From assembly GCA_020740775.1 (NCBI GenBank), contig JAHEWK010000005.1, forward strand, positions 1,550,001-1,614,000: a stretch of DNA of 64,000 bases, in the 5' to 3' direction. The DNA comes from Ilyonectria destructans. Taxonomy: Eukaryota; Ascomycota; Sordariomycetes; Hypocreales; Nectriaceae. Position numbers and translations under genes: made by a program. Positions 43,981-53,649 of this stretch are shown here, piece after piece. Below the pieces are notes generated by a model that made no database searches, was not told the origin of the DNA, and saw nothing but the letters and a program-made list of their open reading frames with translations. Within the stretch, counting starts at the first letter, position 1. Every line of letters begins with the position of its first letter.

Positions 43981-44598
43981 TCAACCTATTGAGCCACTCG
44001 TTTCCGTAGGGGCTGCTATCTGGGGCAGAGAGGCGGATGCCACTCCGTACACCGTTGTGGTAAGAGCTTCGTGAGACATGGTGTTGTCGCTCAGGTCGAG
44101 CGTGGCTGTGGCCGTGGACAAATCTGTTGAACTCAGGGCGGGAACGTCGACGGTCTTGTTGCGAGCTTTCTGTTCCGAAAGGATGCTTGAAGGCATAGGC
44201 GCCACGGCATATCCATCGGCTGAGCATATTGAAGAGTAATACTCATCTCTCACCAACGCGAGATCTCCCATGGAAAGCAAGCAGTAACGGCATCTAGCGA
44301 CAATTCGTGAGCGATAGGGTTCATTGATCTGGCCGTAGGGCCGTTGCTCATGTCACCACTCACGCTTTGTCTGTGGGAACCCACCCTATCTCGCAAATGC
44401 ACTTGTAATATTTTGATCCCGTCTCCTTGTCGCAAGTGGCACCAGACCATCGAATGCCTCGCAGATTGACCCATCTCCCTGGCAGTATTCAAGACTAGCC
44501 TCGCCTGCGAGAACCAGACTAGCCTCGCCTGCGAGAACCAGACAACGCAGGACCAGTAAGCTGAAGACAATTGCCCAGAGTCCCTGGAATCGCAGCAT
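43981..44598 (-). pseudogene. frameshifted small cysteine-rich secreted protein
   Basis: Part one (44598-44364) starts MLRFQGLWAIVFSLLVLR, a signal peptide, and continues EYCQGDGSICEAFDG. At that point the sensible frame ends. A frame offset by one base then carries CDKETGSKYYKCICEIGW, ending at a clean donor (GTGAGT, 44358-44363). The intron ends at CTAG (44294), and the second part (44293-43981) reads RYCLLSMGDLALVRDEYY, then SICSADGYAVAPMPSSIL, with a Ser/Thr-rich tail. The spaced cysteines and the VAPxPSSIL block match a family of small fungal secreted or surface proteins that I know only as uncharacterised. No intron fits between CEAFDG and CDKETG, so a one-base loss (or two-base gain) near 44440 breaks the gene, unless it is a sequencing error. 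An in-frame ATG at 44679 is less likely, as it hides the signal peptide. Confidence 0.6.
44493..44543. repeat. 24-bp tandem duplication
   Basis: The 24-bp unit that starts gactagcctcgcctgcgaga occurs twice without mismatch (44493-44516 and 44517-44540), and the first three bases of a third copy follow. It lies just after the hydrophobic core of the signal peptide of the broken cysteine-rich gene and repeats LVLAGEAS, so the frame is unchanged. Perfect identity implies a recent event. Confidence 0.9.
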
Positions 44599-45295
44599 CG
44601 TGAGAGTCGGCACAGCGCGTTGGAAGATATTCGTGATCCAAGTCTCCTGAGTTGTGGAAAATCGTCCCGAGCTTATCACAAATATAATTAAACAGGGGCT
44701 AAATCTCCTTACAACTAATGCTTTTCCCAGACTCTCCGTTGCCCCATGTTCTGATCATAACGACAGCACCGACGCAGACGTCTGGCGAGCATCTTTCGGC
44801 TCGTTTCTAAATCGGCCAAGTTGAATCTGGCGATAGGTCCAGGTCGCGTACCCGCTGGCTAAGATGGGGCTCTCAGGTGCAATTTCAGCCCGTCTTACAA
44901 TCGTGCCTGCATCAATTGAGTCTTTGCCCTGGTTCTAGCCTGCTTCTACCACGGCAAGGCCAATCTTGTTTGACTTTGGCCCATTAGTGGCTGCAACACC
45001 ACGCACTGATTGGAGCGCACGACGACGCCGGCGGTCTCAGAAGCTGCACTGGTGGGGTGCATCTCTGACGAAAGCAAGGATGTAGCCGACAGCTCACCTT
45101 TCGAGCCCAATGTAATGTTTATTACTAGTTAGTTTAGTTGATGTCAGTGCTTGACGAGGGGCGGTCGATGGAGCACGAGATGCTGATACCGGCTGATGGC
45201 CTGGTATGGTCGCTCTCTCGCATAGCTCGAGACTTTTATCTATCAGTCTTCACAATCATCAAAGTCTTGCGATGCTGCAGCCGGCCTGAATCACC
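44599..45295. other. intergenic region between two degenerate genes
   Basis: This 697-bp stretch lies between the divergent frameshifted gene and the membrane-protein pseudogene. I see no gene, terminal repeat or transposon remnant. Confidence 0.35.
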
Positions 45296-47372
45296 ATGGT
45301 TGAGTTGACGGCTAGTTATGTTGCTGGTATCATTGCCTTTGGCATCGTGCTTGGTGAGTTTGTCATGTAGTCTTGGGGAGAAGGTCACCGCGCGATTGAG
45401 TGGCTATAAGAGTGGTGACCTGAACGATCAACAGCCCAGCTCTGATGCCCAAACGCCATTACCTTCTTTCTCGCTGGACAGCTTCAGGATCGTGAAACCG
45501 CAGCTACATGGTTAGTTTCGGCTTGATTGCAAAGAACTCCTAGCTATCTTGTACTAACACGTTTTCCAGGACTTTTGCTGGAAGGTAACTGCACAGTTCT
45601 TTGTGGCTGACTCTCCTTCAATCGGATTCGTCAAAGAATCATGGCGTTCAAAAATCTGTGATATGTACAACGTTGAGCGTCTCGCCGACTGGCTCCCTGG
45701 TCTCTATTGCTGGAGTTGTCACTCCTCCAGGGCTCTATGAAGTCGACGAACTTGATGGCTATTTTTCACCAGCCTCATTCCAATATGTCCCAGACGCCAG
45801 TGCCTTCCGCTCAGGCACAACCCCCCGCAACGACCGGCCCTTTTCTCGGACATGCCCCTAAGCGTCTCACTTTTATATGCCATGCCCATATACATCCGAT
45901 GTTTTCGTTCTATCCGCCAATAGCGAGTTCTACTCTTGCGATATGCCGTACGGCACCAACGCCAGTATTCCCGATATTCTGTACGAAATCTACGGTAGCA
46001 GGACTAAGAATGGCAAAACAACAATCTCGAATTTCTTCGACATTGAGTGGCGACAGTTGACCACGCAATACAACAGGCTGCTTAACAATGGCACCCCAAT
46101 TGCGGTTGGAACATTCCGCCTCTTGGAGTCTCTCACACTAGGTGGAGAGATGCGAGCTATTTAGGACCTAGTGGTTGATAGAAAACAGGGCAGTATCGGC
46201 TTCCGGAACCACACCTTGCCCGCTGGGTACAGCAAAGGTGTCGCATGATCCGAAGACTTACTATTCCTGGAGCCAGAGGTCGAGTGTGTCAACACGAACC
46301 TCATCGACTTTGAGATTTCCACCAGCACCGGAGATATAAAGGGAGGCGCAAAAGTTGCTCACATGTTTCTAACGGACCGCGGGGGATTCGTGAACCTCAA
46401 CACTACATACCCCGATGACCCTTCGATAAACACGACCAATACGCCGGACTTGAAAATACGGGCGTACCAAGCTGCATGGTTCACCAACGACATAAGCATG
46501 ATGTTCATGGACATCACAGATCCCACCGACAAGGCGAAGGGGACCAAGGTATTTGAACGAATCGACTCGGAGCTCAACCAGAAGTGGGAAATACCGGTCA
46601 CAGAAATCGACGTCTCGGACTACCAGTCCTTGAGCATTGTCAGCAAATTCGGTGAACACCTGGGTTTGACGAGCAGCTCAACCGATGGGGAGAAAATTTA
46701 TAATAATCCATACAACGTTACGGCAGCCGAATTCGATTATCCAAGTACTGGGCACCCAAATTACCGACCCATTCCGGCAGTTGTCTTTTTAGTAACATCT
46801 TTGTCCATTCTATGGCTAACTCTCCGTTTCAGGGGAAATATGCCAAGGAACCATGCCCAGTACTCGCGGCATGCTAAATAGCACCTTTGTGGTTTGCAGC
46901 TTTGTCCGAGGAGTCCCGAAGCGAGTTGACAATGGCCCTGACACAATATTTGAACATGGCAGCAAGTGGTTATCGCCAACGTACAGCCCGCAACGCTGAA
47001 CCAGATGCGGCTGCAAGAATCATTCTGTTGCCAACTGTTCACCAGGTCAAATACCACTGGGCCTTTGGAATCCCTGTATTCATCGTCGTCATCCTAATGG
47101 GCATCATGTTGTTGGCTGTTTTGATATCGGTGGTGACGGGCCATTCGAGTTTTGATACTTTGGGTCACAGGATCAAGCAAGTATCCGTCGGGCGTGTGTT
47201 GACCACCATTTTCCACCCCGATACCAGCAGCTTCATCATGTCGTCGGTCGACTGGAGCAAGCACAATGGTGATGGGGTTTCTTATTTGTACTCTAATCCG
47301 CAATTACAGCATTTGATGAAGACATTGTCTGCCCTCATCGGGTATCATGAAAGAAGAATAGACTACCATTAA
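45296..47372 (+). pseudogene. decayed large fungal membrane protein (unknown family)
   Basis: The remnant begins with MVELTASYVAGIIAFGIVLG at 45296, a typical start of a large fungal transmembrane family of unknown role. Later pieces keep the family order but in changing frames. NAITFFLAGQLQDRETAATW follows an in-frame TGA at 45443-45445. VSIAGVVTPPGLYEVDEL follows a TAA at 45586-45588. CPYTSDVFVLSANSEFYS comes after a frameshift near 45860. TISNFFDIEWRQLTTQYNRL and SIGFRNHTLPAG are next, with stops at 46162 (TAG) and 46246 (TGA). FLTDRGGFVNLNTTYPDD runs to 46881. A final hydrophobic piece (FGIPVFIVVILMGIMLLAVL), then GRVLTTIFHPDTSSFIM, ends at 47372. From memory of the family, a middle section of some 250 residues is missing. 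Intron-like sequences with good signals persist at about 45353 and 45511. A functional protein is very unlikely. Confidence 0.78.
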
Positions 47373-47436
47373 CACCGAAACAAAACCGTTATGCTCCAAG
47401 CCCTCAAATAGCAGTGTCGATGCCAAGCGGCCCGCT

Positions 47437-48282
47437 CTAATCGCGTGCACGCCGTATCCTCTGGTAAAGAGCCAGGAATGTGACGACAGTCATGATGGCC
47501 CATCGTTCCCCCAGAAGGCCTGTTAGTCCAGTACCCATGAACTGGAACTTGGCCACCTTGGTCATGCTGCCCATGGCCATGCTCCACGCGGCCACCACCT
47601 CATTGCCCGCACTGTCGACGAATCCTCCGCTGACGAAATTCATATCCCCGCCAGTCTCACTACCCCCCGGCGGCCCCCGCGCTAGGCGGACCAGCTTGAA
47701 CCCGGTCGATTCGCCGCCCAGACTAGCGATAGCATCACCCCGCGAGCGCCGCCACTCAAACGCCTCGCGCACGGCGGAGGGCCCGATCTCGATGGCGAAG
47801 CGGTAGGCGCCGGGGCCGAAGCCGCTCGGCGATGACCAGATGATCTCCTCGCGGGCGGAGCGGGCACCGGAACCCGGGACGGGCGGCAGGTCGACGTCGA
47901 ACGAAGGGCCGAAGGTGCGCCACTCGGCGGCGGCCAGCGGCGGGGACGTCTCGGCCGGGCCCGAGTGCAGCACCACGGGCGGCGCGCTGGACAGGCCTGA
48001 GTGCCAGCTAAACAGGTACAGCGGCTCGCTTTGGTGCTGGCCGAGCGTGAAGTGGCCGGAGCCCCAGTCGCGGCGGTAGAGGTTGAACGAGGGCGGGAAT
48101 TGGCGGGGGATGTGCGGGTGGCTTTGGCTGGGACCGGCCGCGGCGGAGGAGGAGGACGGATGCGATGGCGGAGGGCCTTGGTTTCGTTGGTTCGGCCTTG
48201 TGACATCGTCGTAGGAGGGTGGTTTCTCTCCGCCGTAGGGAGGCAACTTGTCGTCCTGCATTGCTTCTTCTGGGCGACCCAT
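47437..48282 (-). CDS. tubby-C-terminal-like fungal protein of unknown function (281 aa)
   Basis: This is a single exon. The first 75 residues are Pro/Ser-rich (KLPPYGGEKPPSYDD). PPxY-type motifs (LPPYGG, PPSYDD) could bind WW domains of Rsp5-type ligases; this is inference. The remainder looks like a beta-rich barrel with alternating strands: PLYLFSWHSGLSSAPPVVLHS, RFAIEIGPSAVREAFEWRRS, GFKLVRLARG, EVVAAWSMAMGSMTKVAKFQ and FMGTGLTGLLGERWAIM. This pattern resembles the tubby/LURP-one-like fold seen in many uncharacterised fungal proteins. The C-terminal segment LLGERWAIMTVVTFLALYQR is amphipathic to hydrophobic and might touch membranes. Function unknown. It ends 64 bp from the 3' end of the membrane-protein pseudogene, to which it is convergent. 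Confidence 0.78.
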   Translation of the reverse strand: MGRPEEAMQDDKLPPYGGEKPPSYDDVTRPNQRNQGPPPSHPSSSSAAAGPSQSHPHIPRQFPPSFNLYRRDWGSGHFTLGQHQSEPLYLFSWHSGLSSAPPVVLHSGPAETSPPLAAAEWRTFGPSFDVDLPPVPGSGARSAREEIIWSSPSGFGPGAYRFAIEIGPSAVREAFEWRRSRGDAIASLGGESTGFKLVRLARGPPGGSETGGDMNFVSGGFVDSAGNEVVAAWSMAMGSMTKVAKFQFMGTGLTGLLGERWAIMTVVTFLALYQRIRRARD

Positions 48283-48821
48283 GATGAAGGCGAATTGTGT
48301 TGGTGTAGCTGGGGTTGGAGCTATTGTCGACGGTATGACGAGGCGGGGCGTGTCTAAATCCCCTCCAATTCAGCATGTGGCAGGCAAGCCTCTTTTATAC
48401 CGGGTTTGTCGGATAATTAGCCCCTGGCATGATGTCAAGCTCAGCCCCCAAACCAGAGCTAGAGACGGATCGGAGCGGCCCAACTGCGCTGTGCAGCATG
48501 GATGAGATCAGCGACCCAGGATGGGCTTGGTGTTACGGTTTTACTGGTCAGCCGTGGCTCGGCTCGTGTAAGTCGCTCGTTGTGCAGGCTACGGAGGATT
48601 TGACACGCTGAGGCTGTGTTATGTGTTATCTAGGACAGACGCATTTACATGTCGGACGGCTATCACGGCTCGCGGCATGAGAAGTCCCTTTGCGGATTCG
48701 TGTCACGCATAGTTAAACAAGAGGAGGATTGGGAGGAACATGATCCATTTAATCACCGCTTATCACTCGCAGCAAATAAGCAGAACTACCTGCCCAATTT
48801 AGTTTAAACTCATCCAATAAC
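48283..48821. promoter_or_regulatory. upstream region of the tubby-like gene
   Basis: This 539-bp gap lies between two minus-strand genes. It contains the promoter of the tubby-like gene and the 3' UTR of the transhydrogenase. No gene or clear motif was seen. Confidence 0.35.
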
Positions 48822-50506
48822 TCAATGAGTCAACGCTTCCTCAAACAGCCGCCGCAGCTGATCCCTCTCCCTCTCGAGCTCCGTCGACAGTCCCGGCGCC
48901 AACATCAGCACGCGCGCCTGCGGGATCGTGCCCTCGACGAGCGCCTCGATGTCATCCATGCCAAACCCGAGCTCCTTGAGGCCCTTGGGCTGGTCGCCCA
49001 GCTCCGCGAGGAACTTGGTGATGGCCTCGGCCAGTACCTCGCCCGCGCTCTCCCGCTTTACGTTGCTGATGTCGACGCCAAAGGCCTCGGCGGCCGCGAG
49101 ATGGCGCTCCGGGTTGGAGGCGGCCGTGAAGCGGAAGACGGCCGGCGCGGAGACGGCGACCGAGACTCCGTGCGGGATGATGGGGGCGTCCACCTCGTAA
49201 CCCGCGTGCTTGTAGCCCGGGTTTTGGCCTGAGATTGGGTACGACATGCCTATAGCGCACCGGGTCAGTATATCAAGTCGCGGGATCGTAGGATTGAAAC
49301 ATACCGTGGCACAAGTGAACACCCGCATTTCCAAAGCCAACACCAGCCAGCGTAGACGCCAAAAGCATCTCGCTCTGGGCTTCAAGGTCATCCGGATCCC
49401 TCACAGATCGGGGAAGGTACTTGATGGTGGCTCGGAGAGCATGGAACGAGAAGACGTCAGAAATCGGGTTGGCTCCCTGGTATGCCGGGCGCAAGATGGG
49501 GTTTGTCGGCCTGGGGGTTCGCTCGTTGTACGGGATAGCGGTCCACGACTCCAGCGAGTGGCACAGAACATCCAGACCAGACGCGGCCTTGACAGCGGCG
49601 GGCATGGTGCGAGTGTTGAGAGGATCACAGATTCCGAGCGTGGGCTTCAAATTACGGTGGGCAATACCCGTCTTCGCTCGCTTGGAGACGAGGTCGAAGA
49701 TGGCTGTGCCTGTGGTCTCGCTGCCAGTACCCGCGGTGGTCGGGACTGCGATGAGAGGCTTCAGAGGCTTGTCAACAGGGCGGCCGTTGCCGAGTGGCGC
49801 GTTGACGAAGTCCAGGAAGTCCGCGTCTGGGTAAGCCGTGTACAGGTTCATGAGCTTGGCCGTGTCGATGACAGAGCCTCCACCCACGGCCAGGAAGGCA
49901 TCAGGCTGGTAAGGGCGGGCCCAGGCGATGGCGTCCTTGATTCTGGATTGGAGTTGTGAGCAACTGACCATCGTCGGTTTTTGTCTCAGAGGGGGACTTA
50001 CGAGCTATCTTTGGGCTCGATCCGAACGTCCTTGTAGACCTCAAAATTGATGCCCTCCCGGGTGAGCGCCTCGCGGACCTGCCTCATGGCTTCGAGCTTA
50101 TCGACAGTCCTGTCGGTGACGACGCAGACTCGCTTAGAGCCCATGTTCTTCAGGTCCATGCCGACCTCTTGGGTGACACCTGGACCGAAGCGGATGGACG
50201 ACGCAGCCATCTCAAAGGCATACTCCTTCTGGCCAGGGTGCGTCGTAGGCGTGGCATACTTGCGGTGGCCGGCATGCTTGGAAGGCGTCAGGACTGGCGG
50301 GCCCCCGTGGTACCCCGGGTTGGAGTGGCACGGGCATGAGGGCGGATGGGCGTACTGGACGGTACGCAGGAGGCTAGTTGCCCGCTTGGCGGCCTGATGT
50401 GGTGTATCGTCAGACAGATATTCTCCATTGCGCTTCGGGGCTCACGGGGGGGACAGCTACGCGCCGTGTAACGTACATTGGGGATGGCTCTCACGGCGGG
50501 AACCAT
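48822..50506 (-). CDS. hydroxyacid-oxoacid transhydrogenase (iron-type alcohol dehydrogenase family, ADHFE1-like)
   Basis: This mitochondrial enzyme of the HOT type couples oxidation of 4-hydroxybutyrate to reduction of 2-oxoglutarate in animals; the fungal substrate is inferred. The exons are 50506-50477, 50393-50002, 49942-49305 and 49249-48822, giving 495 aa. The introns of 83, 59 and 55 nt have GTACGT, GTAAGT and GTATGT donors. The joins give AIPNAAKRATSLLRTVQ, PKDSSIKDAIAWARP and HLCHGMSYPISGQNPGYKHA. KEYAFEMAASSIRFGPGV starts the conserved domain; LAVGGGSVIDTAKL binds the nucleotide; PTTAGTGSET is family-specific. Metal ligands lie in GLDVLCHSLE, VHLCHGM and PIIPHGVSV. The first 60 residues, rich in Arg/Ala and then Cys/His/Pro, are the targeting region. 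An in-frame ATG at 50575 could lengthen it. Confidence 0.93.
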
Positions 50507-52038
50507 GGCGGCGGTATGGTCAATTGTAGTCAATGAGTGAGATATGAGAACAGAGCGAGCTGAAGATGCGGCCAAGACGGGGGTTTAAAGGTGAGACGGG
50601 CCGGGCGATGAGTAAGGTGAAGCTCTCGAACACCGCCATGGAGTTTACCCCAATGAGGCGTTGGGGCGGCTAGCTCAGCTTACTAGAGGTTCCTCCAACC
50701 TCGGATGGCCGCCTTGAGATATGCGGGGGAAGCGCCAAGTTGACGCCGATCTGGGGCCGATGAGGGGCGGCTTCGCGATCCAAGAGGGGGGGCGGCAATG
50801 GCACGGGGATACGTCGCGCCGGCTATCGATGACAAGGAAACTGAAGTAGCTGCTTTTCCCAGTCCATCTGCCGGCCTAGTTCATCCCTTTGCCCGTTTCT
50901 TTTCTGTGCGTCGGTGGCCCAATTGGCCATGACAGCCGGGGGGAGGCCTTTCACGATGCCGACGATGCGTCTAAGGTTTCCTATTTGGGGCAACCCGAGA
51001 TCTGGAGCGGGCCTAATGTGGGAGCTGGGCCTGTACTCGGCCGAAAGAGCGTCACGCGACCTGGAGGGGTCGAGCGAACATAGCCGCCCCTGAGGGGTTA
51101 TGTTTTGTAATGATAGAACTGCCTTTAAGGTGACCAGATTGTAATGTTGATAACAAGGAGCGTGGTCAAAAAAGGAAGTTGGGGGGTATCGTCAACGCCC
51201 CACTGCATCGCATCACTCTACGCTACCAACTCCAACTGTCGAGTATCCAGACCTGTTTCAGGAAACAAATAACAACGTACCCAAGATCGATGCTTTTGCC
51301 GATAAAGCTTGAGGATTCCATCTCTAAGCAGCCCTCAATTAGGGATGGTGATCTTCTGGAGACTCATTTACGTATACCTCACTGACAATGTAAGCGGGGA
51401 TCGTCCGGGCGTCATGGGAGCCGATACCCCGCCATCCATCTTGGAACGCTCGATCTTGACAAACCGAAGATTCTGTGCTCTCAACCAGCAAGTTCATTGG
51501 CCATGTACTTAGGTGGCGTTTGATCGTACCTTAAACAGCTACAGGAAGCACCGTATTATCCCAGCAACATACATCTACCCCGGTCTACGAAGTACCTCGT
51601 GTATTTCTCACACCTAACCCTTGAAAATAATAGATCCCACTATCAACAGGGTCAAGCAGGACAGGTCGCCTTTTCCAGCGTGCAGTCGAAGACTTCATTC
51701 ATAGGGCTTAGGTCTGCCTTATTAATAAATCTTATTTCATAGACTACTGTATTAGGTGTAGCATCAATAATCATCTTTCGGATTAGAGTATATACTTGCG
51801 TGTGCAAATAGGGAAATACATGTGTGGGAATAGCAATGCTCTAAATGAGTACTCTCGTCCTGCAAGAATTTCCTCTCGGCCCATAGATGACGCTTTTGTC
51901 TTTCTAGGATGTAGTATTTGACAGACAGACCTAAGAGAGTGTGGTTCTGGTGCACCCGGTCTAATAGACGCCTCCTTGATCAATCCCAAAGCACCCTCTG
52001 TCCAACATCTCTGCCTTAGTCAATGATCGTAGATATTT
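50507..52038. other. 1.5-kb intergenic region
   Basis: Both flanking genes are on the minus strand. The part near 50510-51060 is GC-richer and contains the transhydrogenase promoter; 51600-51850 is AT-rich. Short open frames exist but none shows protein character. No RNA gene or transposon is recognisable. Confidence 0.35.
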
Positions 52039-52980
52039 CTACAAGTCCAGTTTACGATTCAAGAAATCGACAATGTGTCCCAACATCTCAGGGCAATACC
52101 AATGGCCGAGCTCAGGGTACGTATGGAAATCAACTGACATCCCCATCCGCTCCAGTAACTTGGCAGCGCGCTGGCCGTCTTTGTATGCCACATTTTCGTC
52201 CTCTGTTCCATGGCCCATAAAGACCGGGGTCGACAAGAAAGGAAAGGTTTGTGATGTGGAACACACTGGAGCCACCTCTGCTTCTTCACGAATCTCATCA
52301 ATCGCTCTTTGTAGTGGAGTCTTGGAGTCGTCTGAGGAATCTCTCTCAAATGGGTCGTCTTCTGAGTCGGAACCAAACACAACGCCTTCATCCCCGCTAT
52401 CTAGATTGTCCTCGTCCTCGAGTATACCCATCAGACTCGAAGCCAAGGGCATGAATCCGCACATTACCACCACCGCCCCCAGAGGATCCCCTTCCCACAG
52501 CAACAAGCTGGTCAACGCCATGGCACATCCCTGGCTAATGCCGGCCAACACCACCCGCTGCGCATCCCCTCCAAGCCGCTCAATCTCATCTTTCAGAATA
52601 CCGCAGATGTGCTCCACGCTAGGCCGCATCTCACCGCGGGACTCGGGCTCCCAGTCGCCGGTCCCCTCGTACCACTGGTGGATGATGGACCGGCGGTACT
52701 TGGAGGCGCGCATGAGCGGCGCAGTGGGGAAGACGAAGCGGGCGTGAGGAATGGCTTCGCGGAATGTGAGAGCGGCGTTGGGAGAGGGCGACGCGAGTAA
52801 CGGGCCGTGGAATTTGCGGGCGTTGGAACCGCGGCCGTGGAGGAAGATGATGGTGAGGTTGTGGGTGGGCGATAGAGGAGGGATGACGATGGTGGGAGGG
52901 AACTCGCCGAGAGGAGGGCGGGAAGACGGATGTGGTGATTCCGGTATTGTATCGGGAGAGGGTAAATTGTCTTCTTCCAT
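52039..52980 (-). CDS. phospholipase/carboxylesterase, acyl-protein-thioesterase-like (313 aa)
   Basis: This is a single-exon member of the alpha/beta hydrolase 'phospholipase/carboxylesterase' group that includes acyl-protein thioesterases. The oxyanion segment is TIIFLHGRGSNARKF (about 43-57). The region FPTAPLMRASKYRRSIIHQWY matches APT proteins. The nucleophile is Ser149 in LAGISQGCAMAL, the acid Asp261 in GHGTEDENV, and the base His293 in PELGHWYCPE. All three are present, so it should be active. An acidic insertion of about 33 residues (186-218, EDEDNLDSGDEGVVFG and following) is absent from APT1/2 and is typical of the fungal branch. There is no signal peptide, so it is likely cytosolic. 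Substrates are unknown; depalmitoylation or small-ester hydrolysis are candidates. Confidence 0.88.
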   Translation of the reverse strand: MEEDNLPSPDTIPESPHPSSRPPLGEFPPTIVIPPLSPTHNLTIIFLHGRGSNARKFHGPLLASPSPNAALTFREAIPHARFVFPTAPLMRASKYRRSIIHQWYEGTGDWEPESRGEMRPSVEHICGILKDEIERLGGDAQRVVLAGISQGCAMALTSLLLWEGDPLGAVVVMCGFMPLASSLMGILEDEDNLDSGDEGVVFGSDSEDDPFERDSSDDSKTPLQRAIDEIREEAEVAPVCSTSQTFPFLSTPVFMGHGTEDENVAYKDGQRAAKLLERMGMSVDFHTYPELGHWYCPEMLGHIVDFLNRKLDL

Positions 52981-53649
52981 TCTGAGATATCTCTAAGCGC
53001 TTTAGATGGCTGAGAATTAGATTCAAACAGCTGCTTACGTTGAGAATCATGAGTCACAAGAAACGTCGTCCGTTGTGCAGCTAAGATTTGTGCATCATCG
53101 CTAGGAGTCACATAGGCGGCAGCAGCAGCAGCAGCGTCAAGCCAAACGTGATAGTCCAGGATATTGCGCCGTAAATTGATGTTCCCAATTCAAAAGTCCC
53201 CGATAAGGATATTCCGGTAAAAGGGGAGTGCCCGCCTGCAGAGAAAACTGCGTGGATTGAGCTGCTGGTTAAAATGGGGAAGTTCTGAGCCCAGCGACTG
53301 TCCTGCTAATTTACAGCATGGTTCGCCAACACGGGACAAAAGTATGCGACCACCTCTTGGATCCGCCAGCTCAGGTGGCCTGCGCCAGAAGCTGACTTGA
53401 TCTGGCATCTCAGTAGAAGAAATTAATTCTCATGAAACTAAATTGTTATCTTGTAATCGAGTCATTTACTTTTCTGAAAGCAGGACAAGTAAATTATGAA
53501 TGTAAATTTGGCTTGGTTAAATCTCATCGCCAGCGGGCTCTCACCACTCCGGCTTCCCGACACGGTGTCTTGCTGGCCCACTTCTATCATGACAGTTCAT
53601 CACCGCCCGCCTCAATCACAACCCCCAAACCGCCGGGGGCATTACCATC
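52981..53649. promoter_or_regulatory. divergent promoter region
   Basis: This 669-bp stretch lies between the minus-strand esterase and the plus-strand GPI mannosyltransferase. A short GCA microsatellite (ggcagcagcagcagcagcgt, about 53114-53133) is present. No gene is visible. Confidence 0.45.

Noticed and set aside
43981..47372. Repeat-induced point mutation as the cause of the broken genes
   Set aside because: The stops I can trace are TGG to TGA in a CpC context plus frameshifts, and the surrounding base composition is not strongly AT-shifted. That is not the classical CpA-targeted pattern. A proper index calculation would settle it.
49246..49959. A 237-codon plus-strand frame opposite the transhydrogenase
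   Set aside because: It mirrors two conserved exons and the intron between them. It contains no domain.
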